From assembly GCF_938039215.1 (NCBI RefSeq), contig NZ_CALHVI010000011.1:1-30016 (forward strand): a DNA stretch of 30,016 nt, read 5' to 3'. Origin of the DNA: an uncultured Porphyromonas sp. Lineage in GTDB: Bacteria; Bacteroidota; Bacteroidia; Bacteroidales; Porphyromonadaceae. This document shows, in pieces, positions 16,750-25,529 of this stretch; the stretch's first letter is position 1; the number at the start of each line of letters is the position of its first letter. Both the position numbers and the translations under genes were made by a program. The notes under the pieces were generated by a model. That model made no database searches, was not told the origin of the DNA, and saw only the letters and a list, made by a program, of their open reading frames with translations.

Positions 16750-18345
16750 CTAGTTCGTCGGGAGGCGGAAGACTAGGCTTTTCTCGATCTCTTCCCCGTC
16801 CTTGGTGTTTAGGGTCACATGCAGAACAAAAGGACCGGATGCCGAACGAACAAGTAGACGTAGTGATTCTAGGGGAGTCTGGCGCAGGTTCATCAGCCAA
16901 GAGTCTTTAGCTAAAGAACTTCCTCGAGCAAGGAGCGTCCCTGCCATCGTATATACGCCGAAGGTGCATGTCGCTTGGGAGGAAGTTTCGAGTGTCTGGA
17001 GTAAGTCTGCTAGGGTGGTGCGCGCTCTCTTGTCTGAGGAGGTATCAGATGCTGCCTCCAGCGAGTTAGGCATCCCAGGGGTGGCATAGCCCGAAGAAGC
17101 AGAAGCTGCCTTCCAGTTCCCCTCTTCTTTGATCATCGTGTAGTCCTTGCGCTCTAGGGCTATTCCCGCCTTGCTCTTAAGTCCACGAGGAAGAAGGGCT
17201 TCGCTGTAATGGAGGAGGTCAATGACCTGATCTTCTCCTTTAGCAAGCGCTATGAGACCAGACTTATTCAGTAAGCGAGGAAGGGTAACTTGGACGAACC
17301 TCTCCCGAGGGGCATGAGGGTAGGTGGAGGCTAGTGCTTCGGGATCTTTGGTTAGGACGATGTAGTCTTTGGCAGGGACAGTCTGCTGAGGAAGGGCAAT
17401 AGTTCGGTAGGAATGCTCATCACGGCCGATGGCAAGGAGAAAGTCCGAGAGTTCACAGTCCGTATCTGCTACATTGTATAGCTCGATATACTCGGGACAC
17501 TTGGCTTTGGGGTGGGGCATGACCTCAGAGAGAAGGAGGGTAGGGCCTGACTGCTCTCCTTCATTAGGATCGTGGGGAGGCTTGGGAGTTTCGCCTTCGT
17601 TGGGATTACTCTCTCCCAGGGGATAGATCCTTAGATCTCTAAATGCCCAGTCCTTGGTGTGACGCATGGTGTAGGTGCAGCACAGCCCGAAGGTGTTCTT
17701 GCTAGCTAGCTTGGGAAGGTACGTTTCATTAGTGCCCTCTAATTCTAAGGCTTTCCCTCGAGTTGCATCACGTAGAGATAACTCCCAGCCTGATGAGGGT
17801 GTGTAGGCTACCTTGTAGTCATAGGTGTGCCCTTGCGATAGGAGCTCCTTGCTTACGATCAGACTAGACCCTAAGCGACGGTAGGTAATCTGTGGATGAG
17901 ATGCCGAGGACTGGCGGGAGAGTTCAAGCCGAACAAGCGCAATACTGCCTCGGTGGTAGCCCCCAAAGTCTAGGGCAATGTACTCAAACGTGTTGGAGTC
18001 AATTACCTTACTTGCAGCTAGGAGTAGGTAGGCGAAGTTGCGACTTGTGGGCTGAAGGTCGAGACGTACTCGTCCCGCCCACACGGGAGATGACGGGAGG
18101 TGGACATTCGTCATAAGGGTTGCTTGTCCTGTAGTCTCAGGCTCCGGAGCTTGGAGTTGGAGCCAACCCTCATGAATGACGAAGGAGGTGCGATCATAGC
18201 GCCATACTTCTTCGGAGGGAGCACCCTCTGAAGAGAAGTCTGCTTGCCATGATTGTGCTTGAAGTAAGGCAGGGATATTTAGACAAAGGAAAAGGAGCGT
18301 GAGAACGAGGGTGCGCAAGGAGATCATAAGGCGTTTGGTGAGCAT
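16750..18345 (-). CDS. Secreted lamin-tail-domain protein
   Basis: This 531-residue protein starts with a signal peptide (MLTKRLMISLRTLVLTLLFL, then CLNIPALLQA, probable cleavage before QSW). Residues 32-242 form a beta-rich domain that may be a lectin-like sandwich (WLQLQAPEPETTGQA, FEYIALDFGGYHRGSIALV). A Pro/Asn/Glu linker at 245-267 repeats PNEGE twice. Residues 269-425 are a lamin tail domain: LLLSEVMPHPK, CPEYIELYNVADTDCELSDF, YIVLTKDPEAL, ALERKD and SSGYATPGMPNS. The C-terminal 90 residues could be a type IX secretion sorting domain (FGVYTMAGTLLARG; FVLHVTLNTKDG...KSLVF), but this is uncertain. No catalytic residues are recognised. It starts 17 bp after the recombinase gene and is probably cotranscribed with it and pdxH. 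Confidence 0.75.
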   Translation of the reverse strand: MLTKRLMISLRTLVLTLLFLCLNIPALLQAQSWQADFSSEGAPSEEVWRYDRTSFVIHEGWLQLQAPEPETTGQATLMTNVHLPSSPVWAGRVRLDLQPTSRNFAYLLLAASKVIDSNTFEYIALDFGGYHRGSIALVRLELSRQSSASHPQITYRRLGSSLIVSKELLSQGHTYDYKVAYTPSSGWELSLRDATRGKALELEGTNETYLPKLASKNTFGLCCTYTMRHTKDWAFRDLRIYPLGESNPNEGETPKPPHDPNEGEQSGPTLLLSEVMPHPKAKCPEYIELYNVADTDCELSDFLLAIGRDEHSYRTIALPQQTVPAKDYIVLTKDPEALASTYPHAPRERFVQVTLPRLLNKSGLIALAKGEDQVIDLLHYSEALLPRGLKSKAGIALERKDYTMIKEEGNWKAASASSGYATPGMPNSLEAASDTSSDKRARTTLADLLQTLETSSQATCTFGVYTMAGTLLARGSSLAKDSWLMNLRQTPLESLRLLVRSASGPFVLHVTLNTKDGEEIEKSLVFRLPTN

Positions 18346-18362
18346 CCTTGGGGCAAGGGGTA

Positions 18363-19292
18363 TCAGTCATCGTCCGTGTCCTTCTCTCGAGGTGTGTGTG
18401 CTGCTCGGGGATGGGCGGCGTAGAGCTTCTTTAGTTGCTCGAAGGAAGTGTGTGTGTAGCGTACAGTAGTAGAGACCGAGTTATGCCCAAGGAGCTCTTT
18501 GAGAAGCATGAGATCAGCTCCCGAATTGAGCATGTCAGTAGCAAAGGTGTGGCGTAGGACGTGAGCCCCACGACGAGCGAGGTTAGGGACTGTAGATAGA
18601 GCTTCGTGGGCAACGGCATAGACGGCTCGAGGTGTCATAGCTTTCCCCTCACTATTGACCAAGAAGCTCTCTGTGTGACCGAAGATGGAGGTGCGTAGAT
18701 GTCGCCATGCTTCGATCGAAGAGGCAAGCCCTTCTCCAAAGGGGACGATACGCTCTTTTCTCCCTTTACCCAAGACTTTGAGTTGGCGCTCTTGGGTATC
18801 TACGGCTTGGTCCTTGAGGCCAACGAGCTCTGAGCGTCGTAGCCCGCACTCGTAGAGCATCGTCAGAATGAGACGGTCTCGTACCGCTCGCCAGTCATGC
18901 TCATCGATCTCAGGGCTAAGCATCTGATCCATCTCCTCCGTAGGGACATATACGGGTAGAGGCTTAGCTGCTTTGGGTGGGCGTAGTGCTTGAATGGGAT
19001 TGGATTTGATACGCTCCGTCTTTAGGAGATAGCGGTAGTAGCTTTTGAGCGAGGTGAGGCATCTTCCCACGGTAGAAGCCTTGATTCCTTGATCCATCTT
19101 GTGCGATAGCCATCCTCGGACTAAGTCTAGGTCTCCCTCCGATGGGACGAATGCTTCGCCTAGACGATCTTCGACGTAGGCTAAGTAGCTCTGTAGATCC
19201 GCTTGGTAGGTGTAGACCGTCAGTGGAGAGGCATCCGCTTCGTAGCTCAGATAGTCGAGGAAGGTCTGGATGTAGTTGGCTCGCTCTGACAT
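18363..19292 (-). CDS. Tyrosine recombinase of the XerC/XerD family
   Basis: The 309-residue protein is a full tyrosine recombinase. An N-terminal SAM-like DNA-binding domain (NYIQTFLDYLSYEADASPLT) is followed by the catalytic domain. The six active-site residues are all present, numbered from ATG 19292: R152 in YECGLRRSELVGL, K176 in LGKGRKERIVP, H244 and R247 in AHVLRHTFATDML, H270 in LLGHNSVSTT, and the nucleophile Y279 in VRYTHTS. The length and lack of an arm-binding domain fit chromosome-dimer resolvases (XerC or XerD) better than an integron or transposon enzyme; which of the two cannot be told. I start at 19292 (MSERANYI) because a longer reading overlaps pdxH. A charged tail follows the catalytic domain. 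Confidence 0.9.
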   Translation of the reverse strand: MSERANYIQTFLDYLSYEADASPLTVYTYQADLQSYLAYVEDRLGEAFVPSEGDLDLVRGWLSHKMDQGIKASTVGRCLTSLKSYYRYLLKTERIKSNPIQALRPPKAAKPLPVYVPTEEMDQMLSPEIDEHDWRAVRDRLILTMLYECGLRRSELVGLKDQAVDTQERQLKVLGKGRKERIVPFGEGLASSIEAWRHLRTSIFGHTESFLVNSEGKAMTPRAVYAVAHEALSTVPNLARRGAHVLRHTFATDMLNSGADLMLLKELLGHNSVSTTVRYTHTSFEQLKKLYAAHPRAAHTPREKDTDDD

Positions 19293-19306
19293 CAATCTCT
19301 CTAAGC

Positions 19307-19957
19307 TTAGGGGGCTAAGCGGTGAATGCTCCAAGATCCATCCTCTTCGAGCTCATAGAGGAAGCGGTCATGCAGACGACTATCTCGCCCTTGCCAAAAC
19401 TCTATCCGTGTGGGGGTCACAGCGAAGCCTCCCCAGTTCTCTGGACGAGGAACTTCTCGCCCAACGAAGCGAAGGCTCTCTGCAGCAAAGCGCATCATGA
19501 TGTACTCTCGTGATGGGATAGGCTGGCTTTGTGGAGAGATACGTGCTCCTACACGACTCTTGTAGGGGCGCATAGCGAAGTAGGCATCACTCTCCTCGGG
19601 AGAGAGGTGCTTGATCGTCCCCTCTACATGAATCTGACGCTCCAGTTCGTGCCAGAGGAAGGTTAGAGCTACATGGGGATTAGCTGCGATCTGTCGACCC
19701 TTACGGCTGTCGTAGTTGGAATAGAAGACGAACTTCCCAGCAAGTACTTCCTTCAAGAGGACGGTACGCATACTGGGGTGCCCATCAGGTGTTGCTGTCC
19801 CGACGATGACGGCTGTTGGCTCATTGACCTGAGCCGTGATAGCTTGATCGATCCAAGAGCTAGCCAGATCTAGGGGATCCTTAGGTAGATCCTTCCGGCT
19901 CAAGCTCCTAGAGGAATACTCTCGCCTTATATTCTCCAGATGGAGATCCTTAGACAT
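19307..19957 (-). CDS. pdxH: Pyridoxamine 5'-phosphate oxidase (PdxH)
   Basis: The 216-residue FMN enzyme oxidises pyridoxine or pyridoxamine 5'-phosphate to pyridoxal 5'-phosphate, the last step of vitamin B6 synthesis and salvage. Family signatures include SMRTVLLKEV, FVFYSNYDSRKGRQIAANP, VEGTIKHLSPEESDAYFAMRP, the region SRVGARISPQSQPI, and the C-terminal ENWGGFAVTPTRIEFWQG followed by RLHDR. The length is normal. It is followed 14 bp later by the recombinase gene. Only 29 bp separate it from the GH57 stop codon, so it may be partly transcribed from the glycogen operon past the hairpin at 19974-19999. Confidence 0.96.
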   Translation of the reverse strand: MSKDLHLENIRREYSSRSLSRKDLPKDPLDLASSWIDQAITAQVNEPTAVIVGTATPDGHPSMRTVLLKEVLAGKFVFYSNYDSRKGRQIAANPHVALTFLWHELERQIHVEGTIKHLSPEESDAYFAMRPYKSRVGARISPQSQPIPSREYIMMRFAAESLRFVGREVPRPENWGGFAVTPTRIEFWQGRDSRLHDRFLYELEEDGSWSIHRLAP

Positions 19958-19973
19958 AGGGATATGTATTTAG

Positions 19974-19999
19974 AGCGAAGGGGAAATTACCCCTTCGCT
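19974..19999. terminator. Hairpin at the 3' end of the GH57 gene
   Basis: AGCGAAGGGG (19974-19983) pairs perfectly with CCCCTTCGCT (19990-19999) around a 6-nt loop that contains the stop codon of the GH57 gene (19987-19989). No strong T-run follows, so termination before pdxH may be incomplete. Confidence 0.5.
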
Positions 20000-21273
20000 G
20001 CTTTCAGTTTAGATAGTTCTTTCTCGAGGAGAGCGATACGCTCATCCTGAGCATGGATGGTCTGCTGGTAGGAGTTGAGCTCCTCCGTCTCGATGCTACT
20101 TGGTGCCTGCTCTTCGACACGGAGGAGTAGGTCACTCAAGACGTTCATGTAGTTGTTGAAAGCATCATAGGGAGAGGTGTAGGGGCTGAAGGGATGACCT
20201 CCCCAGTTGATGGTATTCATATAGTAGAAGTGGTCTGCACTCTGAAGGTAGAGCCAATCTTGGAGCAGACGGCGATCATCAAGTGCATGTACACGCTCAC
20301 CCCACATACGAAGCTTCTCGATAGCTCCCTGCTGTAGGATATTTCCCGTCCATTCATTGGTACTCTTTTCTTCGCCAGCCCAACTGATGGGATAGGCTAC
20401 CGAGAGAGGAGCAACGGTCTTATGCTCATCAAGCAGACCAGAAGGAGTGGTGAAGCTGACATCGTAGCTTGGAGCTAACCGAGGAAGAGCCTTGAAGAAC
20501 TCGAAGATACCCGTTTCAGATCTATTCATAGAGCCTAAGACTTCATAGTTCATGTAGAGCAGGGTGAAGTGCTCGTCTTCTGGAAGCCACTTGACTCGCC
20601 CAAGGAGCTTGTCGGCCGTGACAGGATACTCGGGTGATCCGTAGTCAGAGAAGTGCTTGGTGATGAGCTCTGAGAGCTGAGCATTCCGAAGGAGTAGCTT
20701 GGTCTTAGGAGCAGAGACTGCTTCGTAGAGATAGTTTGGGCTCTTCCATCCGAGGATGTGCTTTGCTCCCTCAGTGATGATACCTTCATAGCCCATGGCG
20801 GCGATCTCAGCTGCAATCTCATCGGAATAGATCAGCTCGGTATTGCAGAGGACACGAGAGTGCTCGACTCCGAAGAGCTCACGAAGCTTAGCCTGCTGCA
20901 TACGTACCTGACTGCGGAACTCTACGGGGTCAAATAGCGAGGCTAGTGAATGTGCGTAAGGCTCAGCAATTAGTTCTACACGCCCCGTAGCAACGAGCTC
21001 CTTGAAGCTTTCGATGAGTTCGGGCTTGTAGTACTCCATCTGCTCAATGGCAAGCCCAGAGATGGAGAAGCTAACCGAGAAGTCTGGGTAAGCCTTCAGA
21101 AGCTCTAGGAGCATTCTATTGGCAGGAATATAGCAGGTATCAGCGATGCGCTCGAAGACTTCCTCATTGAGGTAGTCATCGGTATAGTAGTGCGAGTTCC
21201 CTATATCGAAGAAGCGGTATCGACGGAGACGATAAGGCTGGTGAATCTGGAAGCAGAGACAGATCTTTTTCAT
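19987..21273 (-). CDS. GH57 family alpha-glucan enzyme (alpha-amylase/glucanotransferase type)
   Basis: This 428-residue cytoplasmic protein is of the GH57 family. Motif 1 is KICLCFQIHQPYRLR (H11), motif 2 is around VELIAEPYAHSL, and motif 3 is VLCNTELIYSDE with nucleophile E146. Such enzymes hydrolyse or transfer alpha-1,4-glucans, and Bacteroidales keep them beside glycogen genes. Motif 4, which normally reads like MDYETFGEH and supplies the acid/base Asp, reads YMNYEVLGSMNRSETGIFEF here, with Asn at position 242. The gene may therefore encode an enzyme with altered activity or a non-catalytic glycogen-binding protein. The C-terminus ends in a predicted coiled coil (QTIHAQDERIALLEKELSKL). 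It begins 27 bp after the glycosyltransferase gene. Confidence 0.88.
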   Translation of the reverse strand: MKKICLCFQIHQPYRLRRYRFFDIGNSHYYTDDYLNEEVFERIADTCYIPANRMLLELLKAYPDFSVSFSISGLAIEQMEYYKPELIESFKELVATGRVELIAEPYAHSLASLFDPVEFRSQVRMQQAKLRELFGVEHSRVLCNTELIYSDEIAAEIAAMGYEGIITEGAKHILGWKSPNYLYEAVSAPKTKLLLRNAQLSELITKHFSDYGSPEYPVTADKLLGRVKWLPEDEHFTLLYMNYEVLGSMNRSETGIFEFFKALPRLAPSYDVSFTTPSGLLDEHKTVAPLSVAYPISWAGEEKSTNEWTGNILQQGAIEKLRMWGERVHALDDRRLLQDWLYLQSADHFYYMNTINWGGHPFSPYTSPYDAFNNYMNVLSDLLLRVEEQAPSSIETEELNSYQQTIHAQDERIALLEKELSKLKAAKG

Positions 21274-21300
21274 AATATGTGGTGTATAGTAGAGTAGTGA

Positions 21301-22560
21301 TTAGCGGACATAGCGGTCGTAGATAGCTCGAACCTTACGGCCTGCAGCTTCCCAAGTGATGCTATTGACTTCACGAAGACCTTCTTCCTTGAGGAAGGCA
21401 TGCATCTCTGGGTAGGTGATCAGGGCATAGATCGCATCGGCCATGGCATCGATATCCCAATAGTCCACCTTGACGGCATAGTTGAGGATCTCGGCACAGC
21501 CTGACTGATAGGAGATGATGGAGGGGACTCCACACTGCATGGCTTCGAGGGGAGAGATACCGAAGGGCTCTGAGACGGAAGGCATCACATAGACATCACT
21601 TGCTTTGAAGACTTCATAGACTTGCTGTCCCTTCATGAAACCCGTGAAGTGGAAGCGGTCAGAGATATTGCGCTCAGCAGCAAGGCGGATCATAGCATCC
21701 ATCATATCTCCGCTCCCTGCCATGATGAAGCGCACACCTTTGGTACGCTCAAGCACCTTAGCCGCAGCTTCGACGAAGTATTCACAGCCCTTCTGCATGG
21801 TGATACGCCCAAGGAAGGTGACTACCTTGTCCTTCACCCCACGGCGGTCGGGGAGGGCGAGGATCGAAGGAGCAAGCGGGGTGACAGCATTGTGTACTGT
21901 GGTGACTTTCGCTGGATCCTGATGATATTTCTCGATCACCGTACGGCGGGTCAAGTCACTGACTGTGATGATGTGGTCTGCGTGGTTCATCCCATCCATC
22001 TCGATACCGAAGACCGTAGGATTGACATTCCCGCGGCTACGGTCGAAGTCGGTAGCATGAACGTGTACGACCAGAGGCTTCCCTGTGACTTGCTTGGCAT
22101 GAATACCTGCGGGGTAAGTCAGCCAGTCATGAGAGTGGATGATGTCGAAGGACTCTGAACGAGCGATCACCCCAGCGACGATCGAATAGTTATTGATCTC
22201 CTCGAGGAGGTTGTCTGGATACTTCCCAGAGAATTCAAAGCATCCGAGGTCATTCGTCCCGAAGTGGGAGAAGTCAGCATAGATGTGATCTCTCAAATGG
22301 TAATACAGCTCAGGAGTCATCTTCCCAGCAAGACGATCACGCACATAGTCATAGTTCACATCACGATAGACTACGGGGGTGTCTCCAGCACCGATGATAC
22401 GAAGGAAACTTGTATCCTCGTCCCCTGAAGGACGGGGAATGACGAAGGTCGTCTCCATATCTCCTTGAGCTGCCATCCCCTTAGTCAGGCCATAGCTAGC
22501 TGTACCTAGACCTCCAAGAATATGTGGGGGGAACTCCCACCCAAACATAAGTGCTTTCAT
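21301..22560 (-). CDS. Glycogen synthase-like glycosyltransferase (GT-B fold)
   Basis: The 419-residue product has the two-domain GT-B layout. The N-terminal nucleotide-sugar loop is FGWEFPPHILGGLGTASYGL; the middle has DIIHSHDWLTYPAGI and HATDFDRSRGN; the C-terminal donor site is SVSEPFGISPLEAMQCGVP with the conserved Glu pair (about 332 and 340). The opening and the HSHDW segment resemble starch/glycogen synthases, the C-terminal half GT4 enzymes. With a debranching enzyme and a GH57 protein on either side, transfer of glucose onto glycogen is the likely role. The start overlaps the debranching enzyme stop by 4 bp, showing translational coupling. Confidence 0.9.
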   Translation of the reverse strand: MKALMFGWEFPPHILGGLGTASYGLTKGMAAQGDMETTFVIPRPSGDEDTSFLRIIGAGDTPVVYRDVNYDYVRDRLAGKMTPELYYHLRDHIYADFSHFGTNDLGCFEFSGKYPDNLLEEINNYSIVAGVIARSESFDIIHSHDWLTYPAGIHAKQVTGKPLVVHVHATDFDRSRGNVNPTVFGIEMDGMNHADHIITVSDLTRRTVIEKYHQDPAKVTTVHNAVTPLAPSILALPDRRGVKDKVVTFLGRITMQKGCEYFVEAAAKVLERTKGVRFIMAGSGDMMDAMIRLAAERNISDRFHFTGFMKGQQVYEVFKASDVYVMPSVSEPFGISPLEAMQCGVPSIISYQSGCAEILNYAVKVDYWDIDAMADAIYALITYPEMHAFLKEEGLREVNSITWEAAGRKVRAIYDRYVR

Positions 22561-24533
22561 TCGTATCTAATTATGGGAAGGGTTTGTGTATCGTATTTGC
22601 TTTTCGCCACCTTCAATAGTTCCAGCGATCGGAGGATCTCCCCGACACTCATGGCGAAGGAGATAGCACCACGCCCCTTGAAGGGAGGATTTCCGTCGAA
22701 TAGTTCGCTGATAGTGCCTACACCATGCTGCTGAAGTTCCTCTTCCATCCCGATCAGGGTACGTTCGATGAAGGAGATAGCACTACGTCCGTAGAGCTTC
22801 AGACAAGCTTCGAAGTAGGGACCTAGGAGCCAAGGCCAGACAGAACCATTATAATAGGCCTGCTCACGCTGTAGCTGTGTCCCTTGGCATTGGGGCTGGT
22901 AGCCATCGCTCTTGGGGCTAAGGGAGCGCAGACCCTTAGGTGTACGTAGCTCTCGGGTGATGATCTCGATGACGGAGCGACGGGTAGCCTTGGGAAGCGG
23001 TGAATAGGGTAGCGATGTGGCGAAGATCATGTTCGGGCGCACGCTCCAGTCACGCTTCGTGTGATGTGGGTTGACATAGTCGAAGAGGTAACCATGCTCA
23101 TTGATGAAGGTGCTGCAGAAGCTCTCCTTCACAAGTTCAAGTAGATCCTCCATCTCATCTGTCCACTGGCTAGGCATCACGTCCTTGTAGAAGCAAAGAG
23201 CATTATACCAGAGGGCATTCACTTCGACCAGATAGCCTTCTCGAGGGATGACTGCCTGCCCGTTGATCTTCGCATCCATCCAAGATAGAGGTTTCCCATC
23301 GCCGGTGATGTAGCAGAGCCCTGTGTGATCGATGCGGAGGTTGGGGTGAATATTCTTGAGGTAGTAGTGGATGAGCTCGTTGAGGAAGTCTCCGTATCTG
23401 CTGACCATGTCGGCAGTAGTAGACCAACGAGCATACTGTTGCAGAGCCCAGATCGCCCAAAGACCTACGTCCCCTTCGTTTATATCTCGGATTTCTGTGG
23501 AGAGACTTATCTGATTCATGAAGGCCCGCATCTCGGGGAGCACGGTATCCATGATACGATAGAAGCGCTCTGGCGCATCGGCGTAGATGGTACAGCCTGG
23601 CAGGGCGATGAAGAGATCTCGAGCTCGCACCCCGAACCAAGGATATCCCGCCAGCAGATAGCCGTGTGTGGCATCGGGGCGGTAATAGAATTGGAGTGCT
23701 GCATTCAGCAGACAGCTTCGGAAGTCGTCCTTGGTGATGCGCATCGCTACTTCTTCGTCGAAGAGCTGTGCAAGAGAAGCGGGATCGGCTTCTTCGATAC
23801 CTGCGGAGAAGTAGACTGATTCGCCTACCTCAATATCTACATCGAAGTAGCCTGGTACATAGAGGTCCTCTGTGTATTCATAGCCACGCTCTCGCTCCTT
23901 GATATATTCGTTCTTCTCGTTCCAATGGGGATCGGAGACGAATTCATGCTTTTTGGAGACCTGAAGATATAGCGTTGGGTAGCCAGGGTAGAGGCAGAAG
24001 GTCACGCCCGAATGTGCTACACCGTAGTCGCCATTGATCTGATCATTGCGGTGGGTGAGCATCTTCACGTCACGGAAGGCAAGGAAAGGCGACAGACGTA
24101 AGGTCGTTCGGCTGTGCGCTTCAAGTAGCGTATAGCGGGTGATCGCTCTATTGGTGTAGTGGCAGAATAGGAATTGCTTCTCGAGGATCACGCCACCGAC
24201 ACGGTAAGTCGTAGAAGATACGACATCCACATTGTACTCTCTGATGTACTTGTGGCCTTTGGGGCTGAAGGTATCGCCTTCGTATTCGTGTATTCCTACG
24301 TTGAAGGGGACACCATGCTGGATGATGGTCAGATCAAGGCTAGAGAGTAAGACGTGGTTATTAGCACTGAGGGAGGGGACGGGGATGACGAGGAGGCCGT
24401 GGTACTTGCGGGTATTGCAGCCGACAATACTTGAGCAAGAATAAGCGCCCTTACGATTGGTACGAATGTACTCTCGTTGGGTGGACTCATCAAGATTAGC
24501 CATCAGCCTTCGGTCGAACTTGAGATAACTCAT
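22557..24533 (-). CDS. Glycogen debranching enzyme (amylo-alpha-1,6-glucosidase type)
   Basis: This 658-residue cytoplasmic protein matches the bacterial/archaeal glycogen debranching enzymes. An N-terminal beta domain (EYIRTNRKGAYSCSSIVGCNTRKYHGLLV) is followed by an (alpha/alpha)6 barrel with GYPWFGVRARDLFIALPG, DVGLWAIWALQQYARWS, GYLVEVNALWYNALCFY, DWSVRPNMIFATSLPYSPL and YYNGSVWPWLLGPYFEACL. The enzyme removes alpha-1,6-linked glucose stubs at branch points. It is the first gene of the operon with the glycosyltransferase and GH57 protein; together they build and reshape storage glycogen. The RARD form of the barrel motif differs from the commoner DWGRD, but the Asp is kept. Confidence 0.92.
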   Translation of the reverse strand: MSYLKFDRRLMANLDESTQREYIRTNRKGAYSCSSIVGCNTRKYHGLLVIPVPSLSANNHVLLSSLDLTIIQHGVPFNVGIHEYEGDTFSPKGHKYIREYNVDVVSSTTYRVGGVILEKQFLFCHYTNRAITRYTLLEAHSRTTLRLSPFLAFRDVKMLTHRNDQINGDYGVAHSGVTFCLYPGYPTLYLQVSKKHEFVSDPHWNEKNEYIKERERGYEYTEDLYVPGYFDVDIEVGESVYFSAGIEEADPASLAQLFDEEVAMRITKDDFRSCLLNAALQFYYRPDATHGYLLAGYPWFGVRARDLFIALPGCTIYADAPERFYRIMDTVLPEMRAFMNQISLSTEIRDINEGDVGLWAIWALQQYARWSTTADMVSRYGDFLNELIHYYLKNIHPNLRIDHTGLCYITGDGKPLSWMDAKINGQAVIPREGYLVEVNALWYNALCFYKDVMPSQWTDEMEDLLELVKESFCSTFINEHGYLFDYVNPHHTKRDWSVRPNMIFATSLPYSPLPKATRRSVIEIITRELRTPKGLRSLSPKSDGYQPQCQGTQLQREQAYYNGSVWPWLLGPYFEACLKLYGRSAISFIERTLIGMEEELQQHGVGTISELFDGNPPFKGRGAISFAMSVGEILRSLELLKVAKSKYDTQTLPIIRYE

Positions 24534-24612
24534 GCTAGATTTCGCTTATGAGGTGGACTCCATCAGACGGCTTGGGGAGCGGACTGCTTAGGAGGGTTGC
24601 TAAATTCTTCTG

Positions 24613-24643
24613 CTAAGATACGAATAAGCATTATCTCGATCAA
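24613..24643 (-). promoter_or_regulatory. Possible promoter of the glycogen operon
   Basis: The minus strand reads TATCTTAG (24620-24613), one base off the TAnnTTTG box, with TTG (24643-24641) 20 bp upstream. It would start transcription about 70 nt ahead of the debranching enzyme gene. The imperfect -7 box keeps confidence low. Confidence 0.3.
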
Positions 24644-24692
24644 GTGCTTGGCTTCTGCTCCGAAGGCACCTTCCCGCATTGGGGGACAAAAG

Positions 24693-24732
24693 AGAAGCGA
24701 GTCTGAGCTCACATAGGCTCAGACTCGCTTCT
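24693..24732 (-). terminator. Terminator of the DUF417 gene
   Basis: GAAGCGAGTCTGAGC (24694-24708) pairs perfectly with GCTCAGACTCGCTTC (24717-24731) around an 8-nt loop, and A24693-T24732 extends it. It lies 40 nt past the stop at 24773, and on the minus strand it runs into CTCTTTTGTCC. It is a strong intrinsic terminator separating this gene from the glycogen operon. Confidence 0.8.
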
Positions 24733-24772
24733 ATGGATCTTCGGTAGATCTCTCGGGCTGAAGGAAGAAGGC

Positions 24773-25402
24773 TTACTTCTTCAGTCGAGCGAGGATCTTC
24801 GATGCAGATTCGGAGAGCAAGACGATAGCGCCAGCTAGGATCGCTGTATCCTTGATGACGAGGCGGCCAGCACCAGAGAGGAAGGGGAAGCCGTCGGCCC
24901 ATTCGCCGGCAGCCAAGGCTTCTGGCGAAGCGTGTACCCACGTTTCGGGCGTGGTGATCAGGAAGGTCAGCGTCCCGATGGTCATGATGATGCAGAGCAG
25001 TTCGCCTACGATGCCGAGGTAGGGCGAGAAGAGCCCGAGGAAGACCAAGATACCGATGGTCATGATCAGTATACCTAGGCCGTGGGAGAAGAGGTAGGTA
25101 CGGTTCTCGACATGCCAATCGTGCTTGGCTTGATTGTACTGTCCTTCGGGCACCTTGTTGAGGGTGTAGGCCTTGACGGTTTTACCTTCGTCGTTGGTGA
25201 CCTTATTATTAGCGTCCTTGAGGAAGAAGCTCATCAGGGGGCTATTGGCAACGAAGGGGATGATCCCATTGGCTTCGTAGTTAGCGAACTTCAAGCCGCC
25301 GATCCACACGAAGATGATTAGGATGGCTACACGGATGAGTTTACGGCCGATACTTCCGAGGTTGCTTGCGCACTCGAGGAAGGAAATAAATGCTTTCTGC
25401 AT
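24773..25402 (-). CDS. DUF417 (RclC/YkgB-like) inner-membrane protein
   Basis: The 209-residue product belongs to the DUF417 family. The family N-terminus LIRVAILIIFVWIGGLKFANYEANGI and the block IIPFVANSPLMSFF are clear. Four membrane segments are visible: about 21-38, 104-124, 128-150 and 183-202. The family member RclC of E. coli is part of the response to reactive chlorine, but the molecular function is not established. I start at ATG 25402 (MQKAFISFLE), which fits the family better than the longer reading from 25480. It stands alone, with a strong terminator after it and palindromic element C about 130 bp upstream of its start. No good -7 box was found in between. Confidence 0.85.
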   Translation of the reverse strand: MQKAFISFLECASNLGSIGRKLIRVAILIIFVWIGGLKFANYEANGIIPFVANSPLMSFFLKDANNKVTNDEGKTVKAYTLNKVPEGQYNQAKHDWHVENRTYLFSHGLGILIMTIGILVFLGLFSPYLGIVGELLCIIMTIGTLTFLITTPETWVHASPEALAAGEWADGFPFLSGAGRLVIKDTAILAGAIVLLSESASKILARLKK

Positions 25403-25529
25403 GTTGTCTGAGTTAATCGTTAGATGGATGAATAAACGGATTGTTTGCCTTATAAACCGAGGTGTTTTGCAAAGGTTCACAGCTCTTCATATAGGCTCCC
25501 CTCTGCAGTGGCTCTAACCCTTCCCCAGG

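Noticed and set aside
18363..19292. Recombinase considered as the integrase of a mobile island carrying the cas genes
   Set aside because: It has the length and motifs of XerC/D, sits within a pdxH operon, and no tRNA, attachment repeats or other mobility genes were seen.
24600..25118. 172-residue minus-strand frame, rich in Arg, Leu and Pro
   Set aside because: It is an out-of-frame shadow of the DUF417 gene and crosses that gene's strong terminator.
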